A stretch of 64,000 nt of DNA, taken from Dirofilaria immitis (Eukaryota; Nematoda; Chromadorea; Rhabditida; Onchocercidae). The first letter of the stretch is position 1; each line of letters begins with the position of its first letter. The stretch is taken from contig JAKNDB010000109.1 of NCBI GenBank assembly GCA_024305405.1, positions 6,262,001 to 6,326,000 of the forward strand. The letters run 5' to 3'. Below, one piece after another: positions 42,405 to 54,041 of this stretch. The position numbers and the translations under genes were made by a program. The notes under the pieces were generated by a model. That model searched no databases. It was not told where the DNA came from and saw only the letters and a program-made list of their open reading frames with translations.

Positions 42405-45400
42405 TTAACGACCTTTTATCAACGCTACCCACAAATAAACCTACTTCGAAACCTAGACATAGGTGCTATATTGGTCGATTCATGTTCATCGGGATGGAAA
42501 GCTGCTGAAACAGTAGTACTTGCAGAAAATCACTGCTTCACCATCGAACAAGGTGGTCAAAATATTACTATAGTTCCAGGATCTGTTTTTGGTAAGTTAA
42601 TGTCATTCTTATCAACTGCTTTATTAATTTCCGTATTTGTCGTTCCCTCATTTACTCATCCTTAAGTTCTATTGTATCAAAGTTTTAGCTAATAAAAATC
42701 TCAAGTACAAACAAATCCATTTCGAAATACCTTAGTGCTTTAATTATTTCAAATTTTTACTTTAATCACTGATGCTTGATCTGCTTCAAGAGTCCCAAAT
42801 TTGAAAAGCTACAGAGATTCTTTTACAAGTCTAGCAGACTAGCAAAATCGACGCGCTAATTTTCTTAAGTTTGGTCAAATCCTATTAATTTTCCTAGGAT
42901 TTATAAAAAGTATTTAAGCTATTGCACTTCTCGTCACTTTATCAATCTTTATCGGCCTAGTTTTTCGTCATCGGTAAAATTATATATATGATATATATAT
43001 GAATTCATTTATTCATTTGTGGAAATCTAGTTTCTAACCATTCCTGATGTTTCATCTTATAGGGATAATTTAGGATATGCATCTGCTTTAAGTGGTCGCG
43101 TAGGTGGAGCATTAAAAGGAATCTTCGTATCCGGAGATAGTTTGCTACTATCGTTGGATGCAGATCATGATACAACATTAGACACAATCTCCACAATGCC
43201 ATCAAGAAAGCAAGAAATTTTAGCGCTTCTAAATTGCTCAAAAAGTTTTCTTGGGAGTACATTTCCATTGTTATTTCCGATCAAGTTAGTTCTGATTTAT
43301 ATTTTTGCTTTTCTGGTATTAAATGCAAAAAGGATAAAGAAAGAAAAAGAACTTCGGAAATAAATTCAAAGATTTTATGACTTTGTTATCTTTCAATTTC
43401 ATTTGTATTTTCTTGTATTTGAAGCTCTTCTCTGGTCACAGAAAATAAGATCTCGAAGAAAATATAAAATAGATAAAATTCAGAGTTGGAATTTGCAACT
43501 GTTTTGACTTTGATATTATGAAAAAATTTCACTGTTATAATGGCAGAAACGTCGAAAGTTCACCGTATATTGAAATCAACAGAAAAGTTTAGAAATTTGT
43601 CATATATTCTCATTTCCAAACAATCGAGGAAAAACTAAATATTCTTTCAAGGTGATCCCAAACGGAAGAAATTAATCTAAGTATAGAAAGGTTTTTCATC
43701 GAGACATATGAAGATGAAGAACTAATCTAATTGACGTTATCAAAACCTCTCCGAGAGGTAATTATTGGGAATAAGAAGTTGGTTGTGCGAGCATATAATA
43801 TTAATACTTCTTTCAATCTTAATATAATGATAAGACTAGGATTTCATCATCTTTTGAAACCGACGAAAAATACCAAAAAAAAAGACCAATACTTATTTTT
43901 AAATCAATTATACTCCAAAAGGAACATATTCATTTCATAGGAACTGAAGAATAGATTGTTATTTAATGCAATACCATTATTTAATTAACTAGTTGAAACA
44001 TTTCCTGTAAATAAAAGGTAACTATTCCTAATTTTTATTAAAAATATTTAAAAAGCGCTGTTAGTACTGTAGCTGCCAAATAAGAACTGCTGAAAGTTAT
44101 AGCAATATCGATTAATAAGGATTCGAAAGATACCGGGACGTTTCATTCTGTCAAACTGCACATGAAATAACGTACTCATAACGTTTCTGTTTCTGTTCGT
44201 ATAATAAAAACCGAATCAGGAAATATGACTGCTGCTATGCTAGTTGTAATTGGCAGAGTTAAAAGGATTAAGTTTAATTTCGAATATTTTAGGAAAGTTC
44301 TTCATTAAGCACTTATCAACAGTTTGAAAAACTGGCTACGGAAAGTGGCATTTGCATTGCTGAAGTCAAAACAGTAAATGGGGAAGAAGTGGACACTACG
44401 ACAGCTGCTAATGTCACTATACTTTTTACGAATGCTTTCGATGCCGCCACGTATTTTACAGCCAAATTTCGTAGAGGTTTGTTTTTCATATCTCATCAGT
44501 TCTAAGTTAAATTAGTTGCTGTTGATAAACTGGCTGGCATAATGTTGTCATGGTGTTTGTAAAAACTGTATAACAAGTTCATTAGATGGAATTCATGTTT
44601 TTGTACTGCGTACGAAAATCTTTCATACAGATACCACTTGGCGACTTGTCAGTCTCCAATTTATGAAAAAGACGGATAGCGGACTGTCTAATGAACTTAG
44701 TTTCTTTTCTTACTATGCTGTTTTCTACTAATATTTGCTTATTTGATGACAAACAAAGTACTTTATGATGCTTGTAGGTCATTGATTTACAATTGTTAAT
44801 GAAATAAGCTTCGAAAAACGAGAAATCCCATTATGGGCGAAATTGACTCTTTCTATATTACGCGACAAATGAATGGGAATGATCTTCACAAAACTATTTC
44901 GACTAATTTTGAAAATTTTGTTATTTTTTTAGAAAAGAATTCATTTGATTTACCAAAAATTGGAAATTATTGCAGAATCCCCTTATCCGCATGTTTATAT
45001 CGTCAACGGCGGTGCTCACGATTTCTATCTGCATGATCCATCTAACGTTGCCAGATTCGTGGGCACTATATCTTTGCAACCTAAAGTATGTGATCTTAAA
45101 TTTATCAGACTAAAATGAACTTTCATTTAAATCTGTTATCACCATTTCACGTGAAGTATTAACATTGTTACCAGTGCATACTATTTCTGCTTAGAATGTA
45201 AGACAAGATTTATGTTTTTTCTCTTTTAATGACATTTCCCGATTTTAGGACGTAATACATGATGAATTCCGCGCTTGGCTAGAAAGTATTACGCCACTTA
45301 GTCTCCCGGAAAAGTGGTACTGGGAATATGTTGAAAACCAATGGCAGTGCGCTTTATCCGAAGCAAATCGAAACTTTTATGAAGGCAAAATGTGTACTGG

Positions 45401-48400
45401 TGATGAGTTATTAGATCTGCCGAGCTTAGGTATGTGAAGTTCTGACCTCAAAAGCTATTATCTGTATTTTACAGTAAAACATCATTAATACAACCATTTT
45501 CTGCCTCTGGTGAAGTTTTTACAATACTTCCGATACCAAAAGCCCAAGAATCCCATCATAAATCTTTTTCAAATGCAAAAATTCAGATCTATTTTTGGTT
45601 GCGTCGTTTTGATTTGATTGTGAGAAGCTGTGCTTTAGGAAGAATGACGAAAGGCGGGTATTTTCTACGTGGCTTAGAGCGCTTTTTGTTTGCTGTGGAT
45701 GCTGTCTATAAACGATTATGCCCAGAACAACTTGGTGTTTGCGACGAGTTCTATGTAAAAGGACGCACACAAATTTCGAAAATTCTTAAGAAAGCTGAGA
45801 TTGAGCACGATTTTGTTGTCTATGAATTTGTACCAGACGGACAAGGTAGGATAAACTTTTCAGAATTTCCCTAAAGACATTTCAACGATGAGTTACTCGT
45901 TAAATTTATATTTAATTGTTCACCCTTTTTTTAATCTTGGGAGTCTATGAAATGCAGAGAATGGAAATTGCCTCATTTTTATAAATCAATCCCTAATTTT
46001 TTCCAAGCATTATTATGTTCGGAAGAAAGTGTAAAATTTTTGTCATATAACATCGCATGATTTTGATATTGCTAAAATTTTAGGTTCATATGCTTACCGA
46101 AGCATTGCGAATTATTCAATCGAGAGTGGCTTCAAATTTTCAGAACCTTATAAATACTTCGGCGTTCTTGGCCATGCATCGGATGAAATATCACAACCAA
46201 AGTTTGTTGTAATTCTTTAATTACCATTTCTTCTAAAATTGAATAATATTGTTGATTATATCATCCGCAACAAACTAAGCTTCTTATTAATCTTCGAAAT
46301 TAATAATACTCAAAAAATCATACTGCAGAATTATGTCACGATGTATTTCATCATCGTGCAGATGTTTCCTGAATGTAAAATTGATGAAAATGCCGTCTTC
46401 AATGATTAATCAGTCTGGTGCACTTGCCGGTTCATACATTCGTCGTGTACCCGCAACTGATGCTTTCCCACAACTTCAATTTCCATCGGTTAATAAAAAT
46501 ATTTTTCAAAAACTATTTTCAGAATTTGACTTTGAATTAATACTAGGGAAAACAAGAGAAATTTTTATTTTCACATGCAAAAAGTATACAGCAGTAACTT
46601 CCAGTGAAATTTTCAATAATTTAGATTTTGGATCGATTAACAGCAGGCCAGTGGCGTCTGCAAACATGGAATTACGCACTAGCTGCAATAATAACTGTAA
46701 TGTTAATCGGAGCATTGGGAGTACTATTTCTTGCAGTAATCAAACTCTATTTTCGAGTTATCAAAGGAAATCAGTCTTTGGGATTATCATTGCTTGTGGG
46801 AGTCATTGTCCTTTATATCACTGGATATGTTTTCATCTTTGAATCAACTGATACCGTTAGTTATATAGTCATTTTTCCTTAGCTCTCAGCCGTTTGAAAA
46901 TTTTTATTTTTCGAATGCAAGCCAATGATTTCAAATTTATCCACTGCAGATTTGTCGACTTCGAATTGTACTACATCCAGTGGGTTATGCATTTTGTTTC
47001 GGACTGATGATTGTCAAAGCAACACAATTAAAAAACGCTGAATCATTGGCATTTTCTAGTGCTGATCATATTAGCTATTGGAACTACTGGCTTCTGCTGT
47101 TGTTCATAATGGGTGTTCAGATTGCGTTTTCTTCAAAGTAAGAGTAGATTTTTGAGCAATCTTCAAGGCACAAACAGTGATGCGAAGAACAGTCGTGGTA
47201 AATGATTTGCTGAGAAAATTGGTTTTAAAATCGTAGTGCAAAATGTTTTGGATTTTAAATGACAATTTGTTATGCTATTTGTTCCAGGTGGTTGACAGAA
47301 GAATTTGCATCGATGACGATATTAGATGACGGACAACCACGCCTAGTTTGTAAATATGGTAGTGACGAATTCTTGCTGTCACAAGCTTATGTTATTATAC
47401 TTCTACTCTTGACACTTTGTCTTAATAGTACCAGCAAAAACATCAAACGCAATCACAAAGTAAATATTTGAAATAATTTTCTGCGATTTGCAAAGCGACT
47501 AAAGATGATTCCATTAAATTCTGGTTCTCTAATATATCTAAAAATTAGTTTTCAAGAATTTTACAGGAAACAAAATGGCTTTTCATATCATCACTAAGTT
47601 GTGCTATTCTGTGGATTATTTGGATAATGCTGTATCTTCTGATTCCACCACCATATAAAGTTTTTTTCTCTTTACATACGCTAACTGATATCTGATTTTT
47701 TCATTGTGATTTCTGCTTTTTTGAAAGACAATATTTGAATTTGAAATTGAACTAAAAGTCGTTATGCAGGATACGGTCATTGTCATTGAGCTACTTTTGT
47801 GCGCATCCGTTTTACTTGGATTTATTTTCGGTCCAAAGATTTATATAATGTTGTCATATGAATCAGCAATTGTCGAGATGCATCCGCAAAATGTGATAAA
47901 AGATTTTGTGTTCGATAACGACCTACTTGAAAAAGGTAGAATTTCAGCGAATTATTGCGAAATTCTGAATCAGGAAATGATAAAATGTAGGCAAGTATCG
48001 TACAGACTTTTTAAAATCGAGGATTAAGTAATAAATTTCACGTGTATCCATCAAACATAACCGGAAAATCATAGGCCACTATAAAAAGGTTTCCTAGGAA
48101 ACTTTTCTGATCAAGAAGAATTGAGTCGTTATGTAACTCTGAAAAATCAAAATAAAACGTAGGCATCAAGAACTTGAAAATTAATTCTTGCAGTTAAAGA
48201 ACAAAACGCGAGACGAATCTCTTCCCCATCGAATAGTTTGGAATTATGTAAAAATCATACTCATTCAATTTGTGGTATTGCAAACTGCAAAAATTCACCG
48301 GCATGTGTAAGAACCAATTATAGCGATGATGACCAGGTGCTTTTGAGGATTTTTTAAAAAAGTAAAGGAACAAAACAAATAACAGTAAGTTGTATTCTCA

Positions 48401-48652
48401 CTTCCGATTGTTAATTTCAAGCTCAAAATTTTTGTTCATCCCACTTTTATGTTCATATGAAAATTTCCAGGTTCCAATATTTCGAACTGTAATGCGGAAA
48501 AAAATCATTTGGGATACTCGCTTTCTGCTGACGTACAAAGCTTCGATCGAATAATTCAACAAACAGCGATGCCACTTAAAATTCTCCGCAATGATGAAAA
48601 AAAGCAGATGAAGAAAAATGTGATCAGCATAACGTTGCACCCAGTTTACTAA
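42405..48652 (+). CDS. Class C GPCR: Venus-flytrap domain (module 2) plus seven-helix core
   Basis: Exons: 42405-42591, 43074-43284, 44293-44476, 44976-45085, 45249-45429, 45639-45845, 46084-46201, 46329-46488, 46625-46855, 46950-47137, 47288-47459, 47567-47659, 47770-47935, 48194 onward. The flytrap part shows LDIGAILVDSCS, KKFSWEYISIVISDQ (after one base is added to the A run at 43240-43244), YIVNGGAHDF, KWYWEYVENQWQC and AVDAVYKRLCPEQLGVCDEF. The core starts at GQWRLQTWNYALAAIITVML (helix 1) and runs to LLGFIFGPKIYIML, the helix 7 motif of class C receptors; RLRIVLHPVGYAFCFG fits helix 3. A classical nine-cysteine linker is not seen; a short cysteine cluster (RCISSSCRC) lies in its place. 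Two C-tails fit: read-through to a stop at 48357, or splicing at 48304 to 48471-48652. The start is not located; exon 42316-42403 (PNKGLIQRFP) may join upstream. Ligand unknown. Confidence 0.85.
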
Positions 48653-51600
48653 CACGGATGAGAGACAATCAATGAAGCTTTCAGGGTACATTCAAAATCT
48701 GGAGTATTTTTACGAATTTAATCTACGGAATGCTGAACATTGACATCTTGTAAATCCCTTTAAAAAACAATGTCTTCTGGAAAACTTTGTGAGACATAAA
48801 TTGTTTTATGGAAATGTGAATAAATTTCATCTTTCGGAATGTTTGAGTGCCACTGATTTTTCCTTTACGACAAATTTGTAGACCTTATAATTTTGGAATT
48901 ATGGGAAGAGACATTTTTTCTTATTTCAGGATTTGAAGTAGTTAGACGAGCAAAAGAATTGTTAATTTTCAAAAGTTTCACGATGAATAATTTTAAAAAT
49001 TACAATTCGTAACTACGATTCTTTTTTGAGATTTTATTAGTTCCAATGATGATGCCGCAATGGTATTAACAGAGTTTGTCTACAATGTTAAATTAGTGTT
49101 ATGATGCTGTAATACTATATTTCGAAAAATTTATAACTATTGACCATATGTTGTTTACGTCCAGAACTTTGCCTGTATATTTTTGAGTGCAAAAATTTCT
49201 TTCCTAGACGCTTGTTTATCTTAGAATTGCTCACATATTTGGATGAAAAATGTACAGAATTCGTATGCATACTGTGCAAAACTCTAATATCTTTAAAACA
49301 ACTTGAAAATAAAAAGGGTTTACGAGTGTAACTCGGCAGAAAATATATCATTCATTAACATTTCTATCCTTCACTTGATTTTCCTGCTGCCCACTGTTTT
49401 CTCAATCGTTCTTATTCCTCGTACTGAAACTAGCATAAAACTCGTACATTGGGAAAGATTAATCCTTTTCAGATAATCTGTGGTTGGGATGATATTCAAG
49501 CAATGATAATTAGGAAGAGGAATAGTCTTTCGCTGATTTTATTTTTTTGAATTGTATTTAAGTAGTAGGATTAGCCCTAATCTTAATTTGAAGGATTCAA
49601 ATTATTCTTGATTTGTTGAAATACAAGATAATAAGATTAGCATAGAAACCTAACTAATTAATATTCATACGAAACTAAGAAGTCCTTAAACTACTCAATC
49701 ACAACAAATTTGTCTCAAAATACTTTCGTATTCCTCGAAAGCTATTTTCAGTATTTGAAACCGTGCACAATTGGTTATTATAAATGATCAACTGTATGGT
49801 AACAACGCGATAATGCTTTGCTGAATTTTATTTAAACTTCTCATGAGAATTTGAATACTCTTTCTTGAAACTGAATTGAATTATTGGGGTTTCGAAAATT
49901 TTGTTTGATTAAATTTTCCAAAGTAATGCGTAAATTTTTTAATAAGCAACAAAGTTCCTAAATGAAGTAAATCTTTAGTCTTGATAATAAATGGATTGGC
50001 AGTAAAATCATAAATTGCTCTGATTTTATTTTCATTTTGTTTACTATGCTTTTCCAAAAATCAAAAATTCCAGTCGAAATAAGCATTATTCCGATAAGAA
50101 ATTCATCTTGTCATCAAAATACGTATTCCATATTTGTCTCCTTACTTATCTAAAGCATATTCATTACTTTGTCGGTCAACTCAACATGATACAAATATGA
50201 CGAAATAATCAAAAAAATTTGTGTAGTAAAATATTTCTCGGACAAATGAATCATTTTATCCAAATTTTAGTACACAGGTTCTTTTTTCTTTCATCTCCCA
50301 ATCTGCTAATAAAACTTGTATGCATTATTTAAAATGTTGAAATTCATGTTAATTCTCTAGAACAAGGACTAAGGCTTAAATGCATTGTTTGAAATATTTA
50401 AGCTTTATCTATCACTTATCCTTTGTTTGATAACCAACATTTTGCATAATTAATACATCGCCCACTACAAAGACTAAGGATAGGGATACTGAAGTTTTTC
50501 TCGGTCAACAGTCAGTGTCTCAAGAAGTCTTGTAATATAGACGAAGAAATAAATCCTTCCTCAAAGAAAATTTTTCTCCCAAAATTCGTCTGTATTATAC
50601 CAGAAAAAAAATCCTCAACAGTTATTTTCATGTCACAAGCAGGAACATTGTCTGCCAGCCCAATGCTGAATGTTAAATCGACTCGAGAAAAGTTGGAACA
50701 ACTTGTCGAAGAAACCGAAGGTTTAGATCTGTCACCTCCAAACCAGTAATTACCAATATAGGCGAAGAAACAAATCCTTTCTTTCCAAAATTCATCTGTA
50801 TTAACCAAAAAAATGTCATGACAGTTTTTTTTCTGATTCTGATAAAAGTTGAGGGATCGTAATTTATGAAAAGTTGAAATGCAATATTAGGCATAGCGCA
50901 TAGTTTATGGTAAGGCAGGACAAATTAGCAAATAATTGTTTTTAAATTAATTTCATTTCAGAATTTGGTCTTGAACCAGTTCTTCAACCTTTGCATTAAT
51001 ACCCAGCTTATCGCATGATTTATTTGATATTTCATTAAAATTTAGAAGAAATTACTTAGAAGGAATTCGAAGCCCCGTATAAATTTTCTTCAAAAACCAG
51101 TGCAAGTTCACATAAATCTCAGTACGCATAAAAACAACAGCTGTTATTGTCCGTACAAATTAAAAAATGCATTAATTTTGATATTTTTAGATCACAATAA
51201 CAATCAGATCCCTCGATTTGAAGATCATTATCATATTCAAGGGAAAAGCTTGAATATTCTCAAAAATTTTTCAAATTCTAAAAAAAATAATAGTAATACT
51301 GAAGATGAAATCTCTAGGATTCCGAAAATTCTTATTCAAATACTTCTAATTCCGAAAGCATATTTTTCCTGCTTCAATTTTTTATAGCAAGCATATCATT
51401 GCCATTATCATCTTGGCAAAGGAAGTTATCAAAGTCAATTTAATTCGAAATAAAATAACATATTTAGTTCTGCAAGTCCGCCCAAAAAATTTGCTGTAAC
51501 TCAATGACCGTCGCTTCTACCATTTTTTGTAACTGTTGCTCATGCTTTATTTCTTCCCTTATTAACGCAAAAAGTCGTATCTTCCGTAACATTTATGGAT

Positions 51601-52134
51601 ATTGGTGACAAAATATGCATATTCTTGCGAACATTTTGGATGATGGAAAAGAAAAAGTATCATGAAGGAAAAAATTACTGATCCTAATACAAAGGGATAG
51701 CAGGAATCTCATCAATGAATATTTAATGTATCGAATCTTTTTTTTCTCAGTAGTAAAATAAATAAATGTTTTTGTTTATGATAAATATTTCACAGAAGCA
51801 GCGGATTATAACGATCCTCAACAAACAATTATCAGAACAGATCGATGAATGATATTGGTTTTATCATTTATTTGTTACTGATGCCTAATGCGCTTGAAGC
51901 GGCTAAGCTAACATCGATTTAAAACTGATAGGAATCAATAACTGATCTTTTTGTTGCTTTAAATCGTATATGTTTGAGGGACAAAGTTGGTATTTCTAAC
52001 GATGGATAGTCTTAATAAACTCTAATACCAGAGCTTTAACTTTTCTTCATAGGCATAAAAAAGCAGTAAAAAAGAAAAGAAGCATATGAAATATTAATAA
52101 ATTCTGAAGATTTTATTATAAAACCAAACAAGGC
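48653..52134. other. Convergent intergenic region between the GPCR and the small heat shock gene
   Basis: About 3.5 kb between two 3' ends. It contains a diverged duplicated segment near 50.5-50.8 kb and short AT-rich open frames with no recognisable domain. Confidence 0.5.
50532..50832. repeat. Diverged duplicated segment
   Basis: The stretch 50532-50628 (AATATAGACGAAGAAATAAA) and the stretch 50752-50832 (AATATAGGCGAAGAAACAAA) share several blocks in the same order, including a CTGTATTA block followed by an A run. They are clearly related but have diverged by substitutions and gaps. Confidence 0.6.
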
Positions 52135-54023
52135 CTATCCCTGCATTGACGATTGTTCATTTGTTGTTGAATTTTGTGGTCTAGTTTCTGTTTTGATCAC
52201 GCTGGGTATCATTTTGATTGGAATCATCCTCGCCACATTATCATCCTAAAGATTCACACTGAGTCACACACAACTTCTATAAACGATTGCCAGAGAATAT
52301 GATTAAGATACATTATAAATGATTTTGTATTACACCTCAGTTCATTTACAAAACTAACTTTTTGACGCGGAGCATTCGCAGTAACACTAAGATGCCCATC
52401 TGCAGTGAGATTGCTGGTAACTGCATCTGCTGGCACATTCGGAGATAATGGAAACTTCCTGAATGTATACGGAATAAAGAATCCACCAGTAAAATATACA
52501 TAATGTATATTTTTGTTGATTTTCAAAAATTTTCAGAGAAAATGGACCTGATCAGAAGTCGTTCAACGAGGCCAAATTCATCCACTCGCTCATTATGCCT
52601 TGCTTCGACGATTATGTAGGAATTTGCCACCGACACCTGAATTTTGATTCACCTATAGCTTCGTTCATATTTGAATTTTATATCCGTTCATATTTGAAAT
52701 TCAATACCCTTCAATTTTAAAATCGAGTTTTCCCAACTTGATTTCTCTAAAAATTAGTCTTAGCTGAAAGCTAGTGATATTAATATTGTCAAATTGAGGA
52801 TCCACCAACTAACAAAAACAAGAATACTATAGTATAAAAAGAAAATAAAAACTTTTTCTCTAGAAACTAATTTCTATTAGAAAAATTAGTAGAAAAACGA
52901 TGCAGTTCATTTCAAATGGAGTCAGAGGAGAAATCCAATTTGAAAGTAATTTTAGTTTTGACATCATTACTTTTTGACAAACATTTCATAAGCTGTGCTT
53001 AGCACAAAAATGTGCAAAATAAATATGAAAACTTTAATCTATGCATTCTCACAGATATATCTGTAACTTTCTTAAATTCATTTTTAAAAGTACGACGCAA
53101 AAAAGCAATTAGAGGGAACAGGATCCAGAAGGACTGGGATAATATTCTTTACGCAGAGTGTCACACTAAGACGGATGAAAGTGATCGGTGGCATTATTAA
53201 TGCCGTAACCTGTTTGAATATCACGTGATTTATCTCAGCTTATGCAAACTTACTTTTGAGGGATAAAAGAAAAAGTGAAAGGGAGTTTTTTCGACTAAAA
53301 GTCTGATTATGTACAGTTGTAGGCATGAAAGGTAATCCTACGGTATTCTAAATAATGCATGCAACGCATATGAAATCAGGTTTAAAGCTATAAAAATTCA
53401 ATGGTCGACAGCGATGGACGAAATCGCTAATGGATTCAATACAAACATTTCTAAACAACTTCTAAAACGTTTCTAGAATAGAACGTACTTTCAGGTCTTC
53501 TGGTCTGAATTGTGATAAATCCATTTGTACATAAAAATAATCGTCGCTCTGTTGGTGAGATGTTATCAAGCCTGTCCTCGCAGCAGATGTTAGTGTAATG
53601 GGTGATGACTGTAAATTTGATTTCAGTGACATTTTTTCACTAATCAATTGCAATTTTTAATAAATTACATTAATATTTATCTCCTCAAAAAGAAATCAGT
53701 ATTAAAATATATTTATCAAAAGAATCGAATTATGCTGGAATCTTCGGAAAGTTGAAATCACAAATTGGTTGATGCAAATTTTGTTTGACATATTCAAACA
53801 TTAATTTTACGAAATAACAAAAGAAGTTGAAAATTTTTAGAATTAGACTAGAACCAAAAAGTATCACTTGATAATCGGAGGTGGATACGTGTAATGGTGA
53901 TCCTACACTGGATGGATGTAACGATGAGCCTATACCGGTGATTTTTGGGCCTTGTTCAATAATCCGTTTTTCATATGTTCGATTGTAAGATGATGTTCGA
54001 TTGTATGCTGATGTGGATGACAT
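52135..54023 (-). CDS. Small heat shock protein (HSP20/alpha-crystallin family), complete, 5 exons
   Basis: Minus-strand exons: 53868-54023, 53489-53608, 52548-52636, 52359-52458, 52135-52245 (TAG at 52135-52137). The product is about 191 residues with no frame break. The N-terminal arm is Ser/Tyr-rich (MSSTSAYNRTSSYNRTYEKR). The alpha-crystallin domain spans roughly residues 75-155: YFYVQMDLSQFRPEDLKV, SYIIVEARHNERVDEFGLVE and KFPLSPNVPADAVTSNLTAD followed by GHLSVTANAP. The C-terminal extension has the I-x-I motif in RMIPIKMIPS, which docks neighbouring dimers in the oligomer. Such proteins are ATP-independent chaperones that hold unfolding proteins. The arm and length are reminiscent of the muscle-associated HSP-25 type of nematodes, but I cannot assign orthology. 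I saw no convincing heat shock element upstream. The start is the first ATG after the acceptor at 54040. Confidence 0.94.
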
Positions 54024-54039
54024 TTCTTTTGGCTTTTTC

Positions 54040-54041
54040 CT
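54040..54041 (-). promoter_or_regulatory. Splice acceptor upstream of the small heat shock gene start
   Basis: On the minus strand TATATTTTCAG precedes the ATG by 16 bases with no coding exon upstream. Trans-splicing is inferred. Confidence 0.5.

Noticed and set aside
37954..48652. Initial idea that the locus encodes a nicastrin-like protein
   Set aside because: The exon order, the flytrap motifs and the seven-helix core with a GPKIYIML motif identify class C receptors instead.
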